Below are positions 9,671 to 18,471 of a stretch of DNA of 64,000 nt, piece by piece; within the stretch, counting starts at the first letter, position 1, and each line of letters begins with the position of its first letter. Source of the stretch: Crossiella cryophila (GTDB lineage: Bacteria; Actinomycetota; Actinomycetes; Mycobacteriales; Pseudonocardiaceae); assembly GCF_014204915.1 (NCBI RefSeq), contig NZ_JACHMH010000001.1, positions 1,116,001 through 1,180,000 of the forward strand. Reading direction: 5' to 3'. The notes beneath the pieces are model-generated. The model had not been told where the DNA came from. It saw nothing but the letters and a program-made list of their open reading frames with translations, and made no database searches. The position numbers and the translations under genes are program-made.

Positions 9671-9709
9671 TCAGCGCGGCTGGCTAAGAAGCAGGTGGGC
9701 CGTGCTCAC
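9671..9709 (-). CDS. Leucine leader peptide of leuS attenuator (12 aa)
   Basis: GTG-started 12-codon frame encoding [12 protein letters not shown] (initiator Met in vivo) with three consecutive Leu codons CTG CTT CTT; CTT is rare in this G+C-rich genome. Its last codons and stop form the 5' arm of a hairpin (CCGCGC-U-GACCG / CGGUC-C-GCGCGG) that precedes the terminator. This is the layout of ribosome-mediated attenuation: with little charged tRNA-Leu the ribosome stalls on the Leu codons, the first hairpin fails and the terminator is avoided. A -10-like TAACCT sits 7 nt before the GTG, so the leader is probably leaderless. Confidence 0.75.
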   Translation of the reverse strand: MSTAHLLLSQPR

Positions 9710-9716
9710 GCCTATC

Positions 9717-9722
9717 AGGTTA
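9717..9722 (-). promoter_or_regulatory. Predicted -10 element of leuS leader transcript
   Basis: TAACCT (minus strand 9722-9717) fits the actinobacterial TANNNT -10 and is 7 nt from the leader GTG at 9709, which would place the transcript start at the start codon. It overlaps the TAA stop of the upstream gene. No convincing -35 was seen. Confidence 0.5.
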
Positions 9723-10817
9723 GCGCACCGCGAGCGTGATCAGCTGGCTGACCTGCGTCGCGGAGAAGTTGTCATCGCTGACCAGCACCAGGCTGCGTTC
9801 GCCTGAGCGCAGCCGCGGACCCCAGGTCATACCCTCCACGTTGTCCACAGTGGACAGACCGAGGGTGCCGAGGTCGGCGAGGAGCTTCTTGCGCACCGGG
9901 CGGAACTTCGCCCCGGCCAACGAGTCGATCTTCCGCACGTCGGTGGCCCCGGCGGTGTTGATCTCATAGATCCGCACCTTGTTGCCGACCCCGGTGACGA
10001 AGGAGCGCTCCATCACCAGGTACCGGTGCGGGTCGTGCTCCTCCACCGGCAGGATCGCCACCACGCCGTTGTTGGCGAAGGCCCCGGCAGGCACCGGCTC
10101 GGCGAAGACCTTCTCCATCGGATAGGCGTACTGGGAGAGCAGCCGCCCGGCCCGGTTCTGCACCGAGATCCGGCCCAGCGCGCCGGCGGCCGGGGTGGGG
10201 GAGAGCCCGTCCTGGATCAGCGGCCCCTCCACGGTGGAGACGACCAGGTGACCGCCCGCGGCGAAGGCCAGCCCCTCCAGCACCTCGTTGCGCCGAGGGC
10301 CCTGCTCGCCCGCGGACATCCGCAGGTTGGCGGGCAGCGGCAGCTCACCGGCGAAGGAGCCGTCCCGGTGCGCCCGGCGGATGGCCGGGTCGATGAGCAC
10401 CGGCGGCAGCCGGTCGCCCTCGCTGGTCCACCACAGGTCGCCGGAGAGCGGATCGATCCGGATCTCCTCCGGGTCGGGGGTGTCCAGGGACAGCTTCGGG
10501 TAGGTGCTGCCGTCCGGACGGAGCAGTGGCTTGGTGCCGGTCAGCTCGAACCCGTCCTTGCCCTGGCGCGCGGTGTAGTAGCGGACCGGCTGCCGGTCGG
10601 AGCGGTCATCGCAGATCAGCACCCATTCCCCGGTGCGCCGGTCGTAGTCGATGCCGGAGAGGCCACCGACCGTCGTGCCCTGGAAAGTGATCTTCCCGAG
10701 CACCTGCTCGGAGACAAGTCGAACGCGCTGACCTGCGGGTTCCGCCATGGCGGGGCCGGCGAGGCCGAGCACGAGAACACCGGTGAGCACACCGGCGGCG
10801 CCGATACGTACAGACAT
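9720..10817 (-). CDS. Secreted esterase-like / phytase-like family protein
   Basis: About 365 residues with an N-terminal signal peptide (GVLTGVLVLGLAGPAMA, probable cleavage after AMA). The body resembles the 'esterase-like activity of phytase family' beta-propeller proteins: LSGIDYDRRTGEWVLICDDRS, DPEEIRIDPLSGDLWWTSEG, NEVLEGLAFAAGGHLVVSTVEGPL and NVEGMTWGPRLRSGERSLVLVSDDNF. These are acidic, metal-binding-like loops between propeller strands. The true substrate (phosphoester or other) is not known for the family. ATG 10817 is chosen because it gives a normal-length signal peptide. It lies just upstream of the leuS leader on the same strand and is divergent from the SdpI-like gene. Confidence 0.75.
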   Translation of the reverse strand: MSVRIGAAGVLTGVLVLGLAGPAMAEPAGQRVRLVSEQVLGKITFQGTTVGGLSGIDYDRRTGEWVLICDDRSDRQPVRYYTARQGKDGFELTGTKPLLRPDGSTYPKLSLDTPDPEEIRIDPLSGDLWWTSEGDRLPPVLIDPAIRRAHRDGSFAGELPLPANLRMSAGEQGPRRNEVLEGLAFAAGGHLVVSTVEGPLIQDGLSPTPAAGALGRISVQNRAGRLLSQYAYPMEKVFAEPVPAGAFANNGVVAILPVEEHDPHRYLVMERSFVTGVGNKVRIYEINTAGATDVRKIDSLAGAKFRPVRKKLLADLGTLGLSTVDNVEGMTWGPRLRSGERSLVLVSDDNFSATQVSQLITLAVR

Positions 10818-10880
10818 GGGTGCAGCACACCTCACAACGGTGACGAGAAGGTAGCGAGCAAGTCCCGGATTCACGGCGCT

Positions 10881-10886
10881 TACCCT
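10881..10886 (+). promoter_or_regulatory. -10 element of a leaderless promoter (SdpI-like gene)
   Basis: TACCCT followed by 6 nt (CAAGGG) and then the GTG start at 10893. The spacing puts the transcription start at the first base of the start codon, as in leaderless actinobacterial mRNAs. AAGGGG abuts the GTG too closely to act as a ribosome-binding site. Confidence 0.55.
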
Positions 10887-10892
10887 CAAGGG

Positions 10893-11339
10893 GTGCAGCA
10901 GCTCGCAGTCATCGCCATCGTGCCGCGAATCAGCGTGACCTTCCTGCTCGTCATCGCCGGGGTGGCGCTGGCCGTGGTCGGGCTGCGCGGCATGCGCGGC
11001 TCCCTGGCCCGCAACGCCTACGTTGGTGTGCGCACCGCCCGCTCGATGCGCAGCGACGAGGCATTCGCGCTGGCCAACCGGGTGGCCGGGCTGCCGACCC
11101 TGGTCTCCGGCGTGCTGCTGGCGCTGACCGGCCTGGTCACCGCGCCGCTGACCGAGGCCGGGCTGTACATGACCCTGCTCATCCTGGGCGGCCTGGGCGC
11201 GGTGCTGATCACCGCGGCAGGCGGCATGCTCGGGCACCGCGCGGCCGACGCCCTGCCCGACCCGGAGCCAGCGGCCAAGGGCTGCGGTGGCTGCTGCGGC
11301 GGGATCTGCTCGAAGCTGGGCGCGGCTAGTTCCTCTTGA
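10893..11339 (+). CDS. SdpI-family membrane protein with Cys-rich tail
   Basis: 148 residues with three or four membrane helices. The SdpI family signature is present: RNAYVGVRTARSMRSDEAFALANR at about residues 38-61, between helices 1 and 2. SdpI-type proteins were described as immunity or signalling membrane proteins in Bacillus, but in actinobacteria the role is unknown. Unusual here is the C-terminal tail KGCGGCCGGICSKL, which places four Cys within nine residues and could bind metal or form disulfides. The 3' end overlaps the convergent yqgE gene by 14 bp. Confidence 0.8.
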   Translation: MQQLAVIAIVPRISVTFLLVIAGVALAVVGLRGMRGSLARNAYVGVRTARSMRSDEAFALANRVAGLPTLVSGVLLALTGLVTAPLTEAGLYMTLLILGGLGAVLITAAGGMLGHRAADALPDPEPAAKGCGGCCGGICSKLGAASSS

Positions 11340-11907
11340 TGTCCACCGGGTGCGTGGCCAGCAGCGACAACGGCATGCCCTGACGGCGCAGCACCCGGCC
11401 CCACAGGTCCACCCTCGGCGGGGTGAGCACGTCGTCGGGCAGCGCGGGCACCACCAGCCAGTCCCCGCGCTCGATCTCGTCCTCCAGCTGCCCCTCGCTC
11501 CAGCCGGAGTACCCGGCGAAGACGCGCAGCCCGCGCATCCGCGGCGCCAGCTCGTCCGGGTCGGAGTCCAGGTCGACCAGTGCCACCGGGCCGCGGACGC
11601 CGATCACCCCGTCCATGGCGTCGATGTCCTCGCCCGCCTTGAGATTGGCCAGGCACAGCGCGGTCTTCTGCTCCACCGGACCGCCGACGAAGACCGCGGG
11701 CGGGCGGCTGGCGTGCGCGGCCCAGCCGGGTAACACGTCCTGGACGGCCACCTCGCTCGGCCGGTTCAGCACGACGCCGAGCGTGCCCTCGTCGCGGTGG
11801 TCGATGATGTAGACCACTGTGCGACGGAAGTTGGGGTCGAGCAGCCCTGGGGTGGCCACGAGCAGGGACCCCGGCTCGACTTCGGCGTCGGAAGACACGA
11901 CGCACAT
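11326..11907 (-). CDS. YqgE/AlgH family protein
   Basis: 193 residues, full length for UPF0301/YqgE (AlgH). Family marks: EPGSLLVATPGLLDPNFRRTVVYIIDH at the N-terminus, then EGTLGVVLNRP, VFVGGPVE and RVFAGYSGWSEGQLEDEI. It is a cytoplasmic protein of unknown biochemical role, long linked to alginate regulation in Pseudomonas without a proven mechanism. The order yqgE next to an MFS gene and close to leuS matches the mycobacterial Rv0037c-Rv0041 neighbourhood. The gene is divergent from the MFS gene. Confidence 0.9.
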   Translation of the reverse strand: MCVVSSDAEVEPGSLLVATPGLLDPNFRRTVVYIIDHRDEGTLGVVLNRPSEVAVQDVLPGWAAHASRPPAVFVGGPVEQKTALCLANLKAGEDIDAMDGVIGVRGPVALVDLDSDPDELAPRMRGLRVFAGYSGWSEGQLEDEIERGDWLVVPALPDDVLTPPRVDLWGRVLRRQGMPLSLLATHPVDIKRN

Positions 11908-11998
11908 GATCCCACCCGCGTCCGCGCCGGTCGCCGCACCGCACCGTGCGCGGTCAAGGCCAGGTGGTGCGGGGTGCCGCGGGGTGCACCCGGCCCCG

Positions 11999-12004
11999 TA
12001 CCCT
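11999..12004 (+). promoter_or_regulatory. -10 element of a leaderless promoter (MFS gene)
   Basis: TACCCT, then GCGTGT (6 nt), then the GTG start at 12011. There is no ribosome-binding site at the usual distance, so leaderless initiation is the simplest reading. Confidence 0.55.
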
Positions 12005-12010
12005 GCGTGT

Positions 12011-13366
12011 GTGCAGACGGCCGAAGACAGCGTGGCCGGTCGCGGCCAATCCCCGCACAAAGCTCGGGCCGGACTGCGCCATCTCCTGACCAATCCCGGG
12101 TTCTTCCGGCTGCTCGGCGTCAAGGTCACCGCCCAGTGGGGTGACGGCGTCTTCCAGGCCGGACTGGGCAGCGCGGTGCTGTTCAACCCCGAGCGCGCGG
12201 CCGATCCACTGGCCGCGGCCGCCGGGTTCGCGGTGATCTTCCTGCCCTACTCGGTGGTCGGCCCGTTCGCCGGCGCGCTGCTGGACCGCTGGGACCGCAG
12301 GCAGGTCCTGTTGCTGTCCAACGTGATCCGCGGGGTGCTGGTGCTGGTCACCGCGGTGGCCGTGCTGAGCGGGCTGACCGGCCCGCCGCTCTACGTGGCC
12401 GCGCTGCTCACCCTTGGCGTGAGCCGGTTCATGCTGGCCGGGCTGTCCGCCTCGCTGCCGCACCTGGTGCCCAGGGAGGACCTGGTCGAGGCGAACGCGG
12501 TGGCCGCCACCCTGGGCGCTGGCATGGCCGTGGTCGGTGCGGGCAGCGCGATCGGCCTGCGTGCCCTGCTCGGCGCCGGGGACGCGGGTTCCGGCACGGT
12601 CACCGCGATCGCGGTGCTCGGCTCGATCGGCGCGGCGCTGATCATGCTCGGCTTCCGGCGCGGCCAGCTCGGCCCGGACGAGGTCAACGAACCGTCCAGG
12701 GCGCTGGTCGCGATCGCGCACGGCCTGATCGACGGGGCCAGGGCGGCCGCCCGCACCACCAGCGTGGCCGCCGGGTTCGTCGCGCTCATCGCGCACCGGC
12801 TGGCCTACGGCGCGCTGGTGCTGCTCGGCGTGCTGCTGCTGCGCAACTCATTCCACGACGTTGGCTGGCTGCCCTCGGGCATGGGCGGGGTCGGCGTGAT
12901 CGCGCTGGCCGGCGGCGCGAGCATCCTGGCCGCCGCCTTCGTCACGCCACCGCTGGTGGCCAAGGTCGGCCGCCGGGCCACCATCACCGGCTCGCTGGTG
13001 CTGGCCGCGCTGACCCAGCTGGCGCTCACCCTGACCCTGTCGCTGCCCGCGCTGCTGCTGTCCTCGTTCCTGATCATCGGCGCGGGCCAGGTGGTCAAGC
13101 TGTGCGTGGACGCGGCCGCGCAGCGCGATATCGGCGATGAGACCCGCGGCCGGGTCTTCGCCCTCTACGACACCCTGTTCAACGTCAGCATGGTGGTCTC
13201 GGCGGGCACCGTTGCCTTGCTGGTGCCCGCCGACGGCCACTCCACCGGCGTGATGCTCGGCGTCGTCGTGGTCTACCTGATCGGGACGCTCTGCTACCTG
13301 CTGGTCGAACGCCGTGGTCAGGCGCAGGCCAGCCGGACCGAGGCCACCGGCCGCGAGTCGGGCTGA
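12011..13366 (+). CDS. Major facilitator superfamily transporter
   Basis: About 451 residues with roughly 12 hydrophobic helices. An MFS motif A-like loop follows helix 2-3: FAGALLDRWDRRQVLLLSN. The second half contains the matching loop PPLVAKVGRRATITG. The N-terminal cytoplasmic stretch (KARAGLRHLLTNPGFFRLLGVK) is typical of drug- or siderophore-type MFS members related to Rv0037c. I set the start at GTG 12011, which lies 6 nt after a clear -10 element; longer upstream frames run over the divergent yqgE promoter. The substrate is unknown. The 3' end overlaps the convergent receiver-like gene by 49 bp. Confidence 0.88.
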   Translation: MQTAEDSVAGRGQSPHKARAGLRHLLTNPGFFRLLGVKVTAQWGDGVFQAGLGSAVLFNPERAADPLAAAAGFAVIFLPYSVVGPFAGALLDRWDRRQVLLLSNVIRGVLVLVTAVAVLSGLTGPPLYVAALLTLGVSRFMLAGLSASLPHLVPREDLVEANAVAATLGAGMAVVGAGSAIGLRALLGAGDAGSGTVTAIAVLGSIGAALIMLGFRRGQLGPDEVNEPSRALVAIAHGLIDGARAAARTTSVAAGFVALIAHRLAYGALVLLGVLLLRNSFHDVGWLPSGMGGVGVIALAGGASILAAAFVTPPLVAKVGRRATITGSLVLAALTQLALTLTLSLPALLLSSFLIIGAGQVVKLCVDAAAQRDIGDETRGRVFALYDTLFNVSMVVSAGTVALLVPADGHSTGVMLGVVVVYLIGTLCYLLVERRGQAQASRTEATGRESG

Positions 13367-13737
13367 CGCGGACCGGGCAGCGAGGGCACCGCCAGCAGCG
13401 GGTCCAGCACCCGGTTGCCCTCGGCCGCGGCACGGGCTGCCGCGGCCAGGCTCTCCGGCGTGTAGGTCTCGTGGAAGAGAATCCCCTGGAACCCCTGCCG
13501 CAGCAGGCCGATCGCCTGGTGCACCCGGGCCACCCCGAGCAGCGCCACCACCGGCGTCCTGGTGGTCAGCCTGGCCAGTCTGGTCAGCCGCCACTCGGAC
13601 AGGTCCGGCAGGTCGGCCAGCACCACGTCGGCCCGGTCCCCCTCATCGACCAAGGTCAGGTCCGCCCCCGCGGACACCATGCTCCGCAGCCCGAACCCGA
13701 CTATCAGGTCGTCCGCACTCACCAACACCCTGTACAC
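13318..13737 (-). CDS. Receiver-like (CheY-fold) protein without output domain
   Basis: About 139 residues. It begins like a response regulator (VYRVLVSADDLIVGFGLRSMV), with the beta3-Asp region LADLPDLSE and LTTRTPVVALLGVARVHQAIGLLRQGFQGILFHETYTPESLAAAARAAAEG, which matches the alpha4-beta5-alpha5 face of NarL-type receivers. No LuxR helix-turn-helix follows. The paired acidic residues of beta1 are only partly kept (SADDL) and the usual beta5 Lys is not evident, so phosphorylation is doubtful. GTG 13737 is the start that gives a normal N-terminus. No partner kinase is nearby. Confidence 0.65.
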   Translation of the reverse strand: MYRVLVSADDLIVGFGLRSMVSAGADLTLVDEGDRADVVLADLPDLSEWRLTRLARLTTRTPVVALLGVARVHQAIGLLRQGFQGILFHETYTPESLAAAARAAAEGNRVLDPLLAVPSLPGPRQPDSRPVASVRLACA

Positions 13738-13824
13738 GGCGCACCCCCATGCCCCTGCGTTACGAGATCCCTCCAGCACACATGGTGACCGACGGGCCTG
13801 TCGTCCCGCTAACCGCTGAACGCG

Positions 13825-14199
13825 TTATCTGTCACCGTCCTTCTTGGACTTCAACAGGATCCTCGTGTCCAGCGCCACCACCGTGCCCGCGGCCGGTTCC
13901 TGACTCACGACCTTCCAGTTCCGGTCGTTGAGCAGCAGCCTGCCACGCCCGGTGGCGTCTTCCTCAGCGAGATTGCGCAGGCCAGCGGCTTGCATGGTGT
14001 CCTGCGCCTGCTGGTGCACCATGCCGACCACGTTCGGCACCGCCACCGTCTTACCGCGAGTCGCCGAGGTTGGCGACGGGTTTGCCGGCGGCTGGGTCAC
14101 CGTCACCGTGACTGTTTCCCTGGGTGGCGGCGCACTGCACCCCGATACCGCAACACCTACCGTGACCAGGCTAAACAGGGTTTTGCCCAAGATATTCAC
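13825..14199 (-). CDS. PASTA-domain lipoprotein
   Basis: 124 residues with a lipoprotein signal (LVTVGVAVSGC, Cys at about 21), a short Thr/Pro-rich linker with TVTVTVTQPP, and one PASTA domain: VPNVVGMVHQQAQDTMQAAGL followed by NWKVVSQEPAAGT. PASTA domains bind muropeptides or lipid II and are usually found on PknB-type kinases and PBPs. A stand-alone PASTA lipoprotein could act as a free peptidoglycan sensor or decoy for the PknB encoded 42 kb away (inference). It precedes the cca stop by a 53-bp gap on the same strand. Confidence 0.85.
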   Translation of the reverse strand: MNILGKTLFSLVTVGVAVSGCSAPPPRETVTVTVTQPPANPSPTSATRGKTVAVPNVVGMVHQQAQDTMQAAGLRNLAEEDATGRGRLLLNDRNWKVVSQEPAAGTVVALDTRILLKSKKDGDR

Positions 14200-14252
14200 C
14201 GTGCCCCCTTTCGCTACCCAACGTAGCGAAAGGGCAACTGAACCGGCAGAAA

Positions 14253-15734
14253 CTAGCCCCGATCAGGTGGTTGCAAACCCTGTTCCTTTGCCCATGCGAG
14301 CAGCTCGACCTCTGCCTCTTCGGGCGCCAGCGGACCGCGGTCCAGCCGCAGCTCCTTCAGGAACGTCCACGCCTTGCCCACCAGCGGACCCGGCGGCAGC
14401 CCGAGCAGCTCCATGATCGCGTTGCCGTCCAGGTCCGGCCGCACCCGGCGCAGGTCCTCCTCGGCCGCGATCCGGTCGATCCGGACTTCCAGGTCGTCGT
14501 AGGTGCGCTGCAGCGCGGCCGCCTTGCGCTTGTTGCGGGTGGTGCAGTCCGCGCGCACCAGCTTGTGCAGCCTGCTCAGCATCGGGCCCGCGTCGGTGAC
14601 GTAGCGGCGCACCGCGGAGTCGGTCCACTCGCCCTTGCCGTACCCGTGGAAGCGCAGGTGCAGGTAGACGAGCTGGGCCACCGCCTCGGTGATCTCCTTG
14701 GAATATTTCAGCGCACGCAGCCGCTTGCGCGCCATCTTCGCGCCGACCACCTCGTGGTGGTGGAAGCTGACCCCGCCGCCGGGCTCGAACCGCCGGGTGT
14801 CCGGCTTGCCAACGTCGTGCAGCAGCGCGGCCAGCCGCAGCACCAGGTCCGGCGAGTTGTCCGGCTCCTCCAGCGCGATCGCCTGGTCCAGCACCACCAG
14901 CGAGTGGTGGTAGACGTCCTTGTGCTGGTGGTGCTCGTCGATGGCCAGCCGCATCGCGGGCACCTCTGGCAGCACGTACTCGGCCAGCCCGGTGTCCACC
15001 AGCAGCTCCAGCCCGCGCCGCGGCTGCGCCCCGCAGAGCAGCTTGGACAGCTCGGCCTGCACCCGCTCGGCGGTGATCCGCTGGATCTCGCCTGCCATCT
15101 CGCGCATCGCGGTCAGCACCCGCGGCGCCACCTCGAAACCGAGCTGGGCGACGAACCGGCAGGCCCGCAGCATCCGCAGCGGGTCGTCGGCGAAGGACTC
15201 CTCCGGCGTGGCCGGGGTGTCCAGCACCCGCGCAACCAGCGCGGCGGCCCCGTCGTGCGGGTCGACGAAGGTCTTCGCGGGCAGCTGGACCGCCATCGCG
15301 TTCACGGTGAAGTCCCTGCGCACCAGGTCGGCCTCGATGGTCTCGCCGAAGACCACCTCTGGGTTGCGCCCGACCCGGTCGTAGCTGTCCGCGCGGAAGG
15401 TGGTGATCTCCACCGTGGCCCCGCGCTTGACCGCGCCCAGGGTGCCGAAGGCGATGCCGGTGTCCCAGATCGCCTCCGCCCACCCGGTCAGCAGCGTGCG
15501 CACCTGCTCCGGCCGCGCGTCGGTGGTGAAGTCCAGGTCGGTCAGCGGCCGTCCCAGCAGCGCGTCCCGGACACTGCCGCCGACCAGGTACAGCCGGTGA
15601 CCCGCGGCGGCGAACCGCTGGGCGAGTTCGTCGGCGACCGGGGCGATCCGCATCAGTTCCACGACCGCATTCTGCTGCGCGCCGCGAGCGGGGTCGACCT
15701 GGTTCGGCTGGGCCGGTACAGAGGTGCTGGACAC
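14253..15734 (-). CDS. cca: CCA-adding tRNA nucleotidyltransferase
   Basis: 493 residues. It adds or repairs the 3' CCA end of tRNAs (the actinobacterial gene is often called pcnA). The class II nucleotidyltransferase head carries [20 protein letters not shown] with the DLD metal ligands at about residues 68-70. Next come the neck ([14 protein letters not shown]) and an HD phosphohydrolase domain: [13 protein letters not shown] and [11 protein letters not shown]. The HD domain is common in bacterial members. It is divergent from the NUDIX gene with only 35 bp between start codons, the same arrangement as Rv3907c/Rv3908. Confidence 0.95.
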   Translation of the reverse strand: MSSTSVPAQPNQVDPARGAQQNAVVELMRIAPVADELAQRFAAAGHRLYLVGGSVRDALLGRPLTDLDFTTDARPEQVRTLLTGWAEAIWDTGIAFGTLGAVKRGATVEITTFRADSYDRVGRNPEVVFGETIEADLVRRDFTVNAMAVQLPAKTFVDPHDGAAALVARVLDTPATPEESFADDPLRMLRACRFVAQLGFEVAPRVLTAMREMAGEIQRITAERVQAELSKLLCGAQPRRGLELLVDTGLAEYVLPEVPAMRLAIDEHHQHKDVYHHSLVVLDQAIALEEPDNSPDLVLRLAALLHDVGKPDTRRFEPGGGVSFHHHEVVGAKMARKRLRALKYSKEITEAVAQLVYLHLRFHGYGKGEWTDSAVRRYVTDAGPMLSRLHKLVRADCTTRNKRKAAALQRTYDDLEVRIDRIAAEEDLRRVRPDLDGNAIMELLGLPPGPLVGKAWTFLKELRLDRGPLAPEEAEVELLAWAKEQGLQPPDRG

Positions 15735-15756
15735 GAGGAGCCACCCTACGTCGCAC

Positions 15757-15762
15757 TACCAT
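15757..15762 (+). promoter_or_regulatory. -10 element of a leaderless promoter (NUDIX operon)
   Basis: TACCAT, then CGGCGCC (7 nt), then ATG at 15770. Only 35 bp separate the divergent cca and NUDIX starts, leaving little room for a 5' UTR on this side. Confidence 0.55.
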
Positions 15763-15769
15763 CGGCGCC

Positions 15770-16291
15770 ATGCCCCCGTCGTCCTCCGGCAGCGCTGGTG
15801 GCGCCGCACCGGGCAGACGGACCAGGCGCCAGCGGGGAAAACGGCTGCGTACGGTGGACGAGGTGTCCGCTGGCGGGCTGGTAGTGGATGCCGCGCGCGA
15901 ACACGCTGCGCTCATTGGCAGACTTGATCGAAAAGGACGGCTGTTGTGGTCGCTGCCCAAGGGCCACATCGAGCAGGGTGAGACCGCCGAAGAAGCGGCC
16001 GTCCGCGAGGTCGCCGAGGAGACCGGCATCCGTGGCCGGGTGCTGGCCGTACTCGGGGCGATCGACTACTGGTTCGTCGCCGAGGACCGGCGAGTACACA
16101 AGACCGTGCACCACTTCCTGCTGGAGGCGGTGGGCGGAGAGCTTTCCGACGAGGACGTGGAGGTCACCGAAGTGGCGTGGGTGCCGCTGGGTGAACTGGA
16201 TGGGCTGCTGGCCTACGTGGATGAACGCCGCCTGGTGCGCAAGGCGGTCGAACGCGTGCGCGCGCCCAGTGAGACTTCGGAGCCGGCGTGA
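15770..16291 (+). CDS. NUDIX hydrolase (MutT4-like)
   Basis: 173 residues. A perfect Nudix box is present at about residues 65-87: [23 protein letters not shown], which binds Mg and cleaves nucleoside diphosphate-X substrates. SLPKG just before the box is typical of the MutT/Ap4A-type branch. The basic N-terminus ([12 protein letters not shown]) is unusual and may bind nucleic acid. Position matches mycobacterial mutT4 (Rv3908). The stop overlaps the next start by 4 bp (GTGA), placing it at the head of an operon with DUF6049 and murJ. Confidence 0.92.
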   Translation: MPPSSSGSAGGAAPGRRTRRQRGKRLRTVDEVSAGGLVVDAAREHAALIGRLDRKGRLLWSLPKGHIEQGETAEEAAVREVAEETGIRGRVLAVLGAIDYWFVAEDRRVHKTVHHFLLEAVGGELSDEDVEVTEVAWVPLGELDGLLAYVDERRLVRKAVERVRAPSETSEPA

Positions 16292-18471
16292 AGAGGCTGT
16301 TCACGGTCGCGGCGGTAGCCGCGTGCACCGTGCTGACCCTGCCCCTGCCCGGGTGGGCGGAAACCTATGACGTGCGGGCCCAGCCCGCCTCGACCAGCCC
16401 GTCGCCGGCCCCGCCCGCGACGCTGGAGCTGGACACCTTGCAACCGAGGGTGGTCACCGCCGATGGCGACAACAAGGTCGTCGCGGTCGGCAAACTGACC
16501 AACACCGGGGACCGCAAGCTCAGCGACCTGATCGTCCGGTTGCAGGCCGGCGCGCCGCTGACCAGCGAGGACAAGATCAACGACGCGCTGGCGGGGGAGG
16601 TGGCCACCGACCGGGCCGAACCCAAGTTCACCAACGTGGGCGACCTGGAGCCGGGGCAGAGCGTGCAGGTCAGGGCCGAGGTCGCACTGGCCACCCTGCA
16701 GATCACCACCCCCGGCGTCTACCCGGTGCTGTTCAACATCAACGGCACCCCGGACTTCGGCAAGCGGGCCCGGATCGCCTCCCGCGGCTTCCTGCTGCCG
16801 GTCACCGGCGTGCCCGGCGGCGCCTCGCTGCCACCGGCGCCCAACGCGCCCGCGACCACCGTGCTCTGGCCGATCGTCGACCAGCCGGTGCGCCTGCCCA
16901 CCAGCGACGGCAGCACCGTGCTGACCAACGACGACCTGGCCCGCTCGCTGACCACCGGCGGCAGGCTGTCCGAACTGGTCTCCGCGGTGGAGCAGACCGC
17001 GCCGTCGGGCTCGGCGCTGGCCAGCTCGCTCTGCCTGGTGATCGACCCCGACCTGGTGCAGACGGTGGCCGCGATGGCCGACACCGCGGGCGGCGTCTAC
17101 CGCATCCGCAGCGGCCGGACCACCGTGGAGGGCACCGGCTCGACCGCGGCGCAGAAGTGGCTGGAGCGGCTCAAGGGCATCGCCCGCGGCCGCTGCGTGC
17201 TCGCGCTGCCCTTCGCCGACGCCGACCTGGTCGCGCTGTCCAAGGCCGGGCTCACCGACCTGCAGGAACAGGCGGTGACCCGGAGCAAGTCGGTCGGCGA
17301 GCTGCTCCAGGTGCAGACCGTCAGCGAGATGGTGTGGCCGCTGGGCGGGGTGCTGGACGAGCGCACCCTGGCCGACCTCGGCCGGCGCAACCTGCTGCTG
17401 GAACAGCGCGGGCTGCAGGACGGCCGCACGGTGACCGCCCCGGTCAAACTCGCCGCCCCGGCCGGCTCGCTGACCGCCGGCTCCACCGCGGTGCCGATCG
17501 ACCCGCTGGTGCTCAACGCCCTCGGCGGCGGCCGCGCGCCCACTTCCGGCTCAGCCACCTACGGCGCGCTGGACCTGCAGAACGGCATGGGCGCGCTGCT
17601 GTACCGGGCCACCGCGCTGGGCAAGACCGGCGGTTCGCTGGTGGTCGCCCCGCCGCGGCGGTGGAAGGCCCCGGTCGGCGAGCTGACCGCGTTCCTGCAG
17701 TCCATGCAGCAGCTGCTCGGCGGCAGGCTGGTCACCCCGCGTGGGCTGACCGAGCAGGCCGCCGCCGCGGCAGGCGGGCGCACCGCGGGCCTGACCTACC
17801 CGGTGGAGGCCACCGGCGCGGAGATCTCCCCGACCGCCACCGGCGAACTGCGTGCGATGCGCGACCGGTCAAGGGACCTGCTCGCGGCGATGACCAGCGA
17901 CGGCGTCAAGGGCACCGCCCCGGCCGCGCTGATCGACCCGCTGGACCTGGGCATGATCCGGGCGGCCTCCGGCGCCTGGCGCGGCAACAGCTCCGCTGGC
18001 GGCGCGGCAGGCTCGCTGGTCGGCGACCAGCTGGCGAACCTGGTCTCCCAGGTGCGGATAGTCACCCCACCCGGCCCGTACTACCTGGCCTCCTCGGACA
18101 GCCCGTTGCCGCTGACCATCAGCAACAAGCTGCCGGTGGTGATCAAGGTGCGGGTGACCTTCAGCAGCACCCAGGGCCTGCGCACCAGCGATGTCAACGA
18201 CCTGACCATCGGCGCGAACAGCAACCTGCCGATCCGGGTGCCCACCGAGATCACCCGTGGTGGCCAGTTCAGCGTGGACGCCCTGCTGCAGACGATCAAC
18301 GGCAGCCCGCTGGGCCCAGGCGGGGACGCCAACCGGATCACCCTCATCTCCACCGCGTACGGCACGATCACCCTCGGCATCACGGTCACCGCGGGCGCGG
18401 CCCTGGTGCTGCTGGTGGCCCGCAGGCTGTACCGGCGCCTGCGCTCGGGCAAACAGGAGCACACCGCGTGA
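16288..18471 (+). CDS. DUF6049 family secreted membrane-anchored protein
   Basis: 727 residues. It has an N-terminal signal peptide ([21 protein letters not shown]), a large extracytoplasmic region, and one C-terminal membrane helix ([22 protein letters not shown]) followed by a short basic tail. It matches the conserved actinobacterial protein between mutT4 and mviN (Rv3909 in M. tuberculosis). No enzyme motif is seen. Tight coupling on both sides (GTGA overlaps with NUDIX and murJ) suggests a role with lipid II flipping or cell wall assembly; that is inference from context. Confidence 0.85.
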   Translation: MKRLFTVAAVAACTVLTLPLPGWAETYDVRAQPASTSPSPAPPATLELDTLQPRVVTADGDNKVVAVGKLTNTGDRKLSDLIVRLQAGAPLTSEDKINDALAGEVATDRAEPKFTNVGDLEPGQSVQVRAEVALATLQITTPGVYPVLFNINGTPDFGKRARIASRGFLLPVTGVPGGASLPPAPNAPATTVLWPIVDQPVRLPTSDGSTVLTNDDLARSLTTGGRLSELVSAVEQTAPSGSALASSLCLVIDPDLVQTVAAMADTAGGVYRIRSGRTTVEGTGSTAAQKWLERLKGIARGRCVLALPFADADLVALSKAGLTDLQEQAVTRSKSVGELLQVQTVSEMVWPLGGVLDERTLADLGRRNLLLEQRGLQDGRTVTAPVKLAAPAGSLTAGSTAVPIDPLVLNALGGGRAPTSGSATYGALDLQNGMGALLYRATALGKTGGSLVVAPPRRWKAPVGELTAFLQSMQQLLGGRLVTPRGLTEQAAAAAGGRTAGLTYPVEATGAEISPTATGELRAMRDRSRDLLAAMTSDGVKGTAPAALIDPLDLGMIRAASGAWRGNSSAGGAAGSLVGDQLANLVSQVRIVTPPGPYYLASSDSPLPLTISNKLPVVIKVRVTFSSTQGLRTSDVNDLTIGANSNLPIRVPTEITRGGQFSVDALLQTINGSPLGPGGDANRITLISTAYGTITLGITVTAGAALVLLVARRLYRRLRSGKQEHTA

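Noticed and set aside
9841-9849. Perfect DnaA box TTGTCCACA inside the phytase-like gene
   Set aside because: A single box within coding sequence, without a partner at 12-13 bp; chance or codon use explains it.
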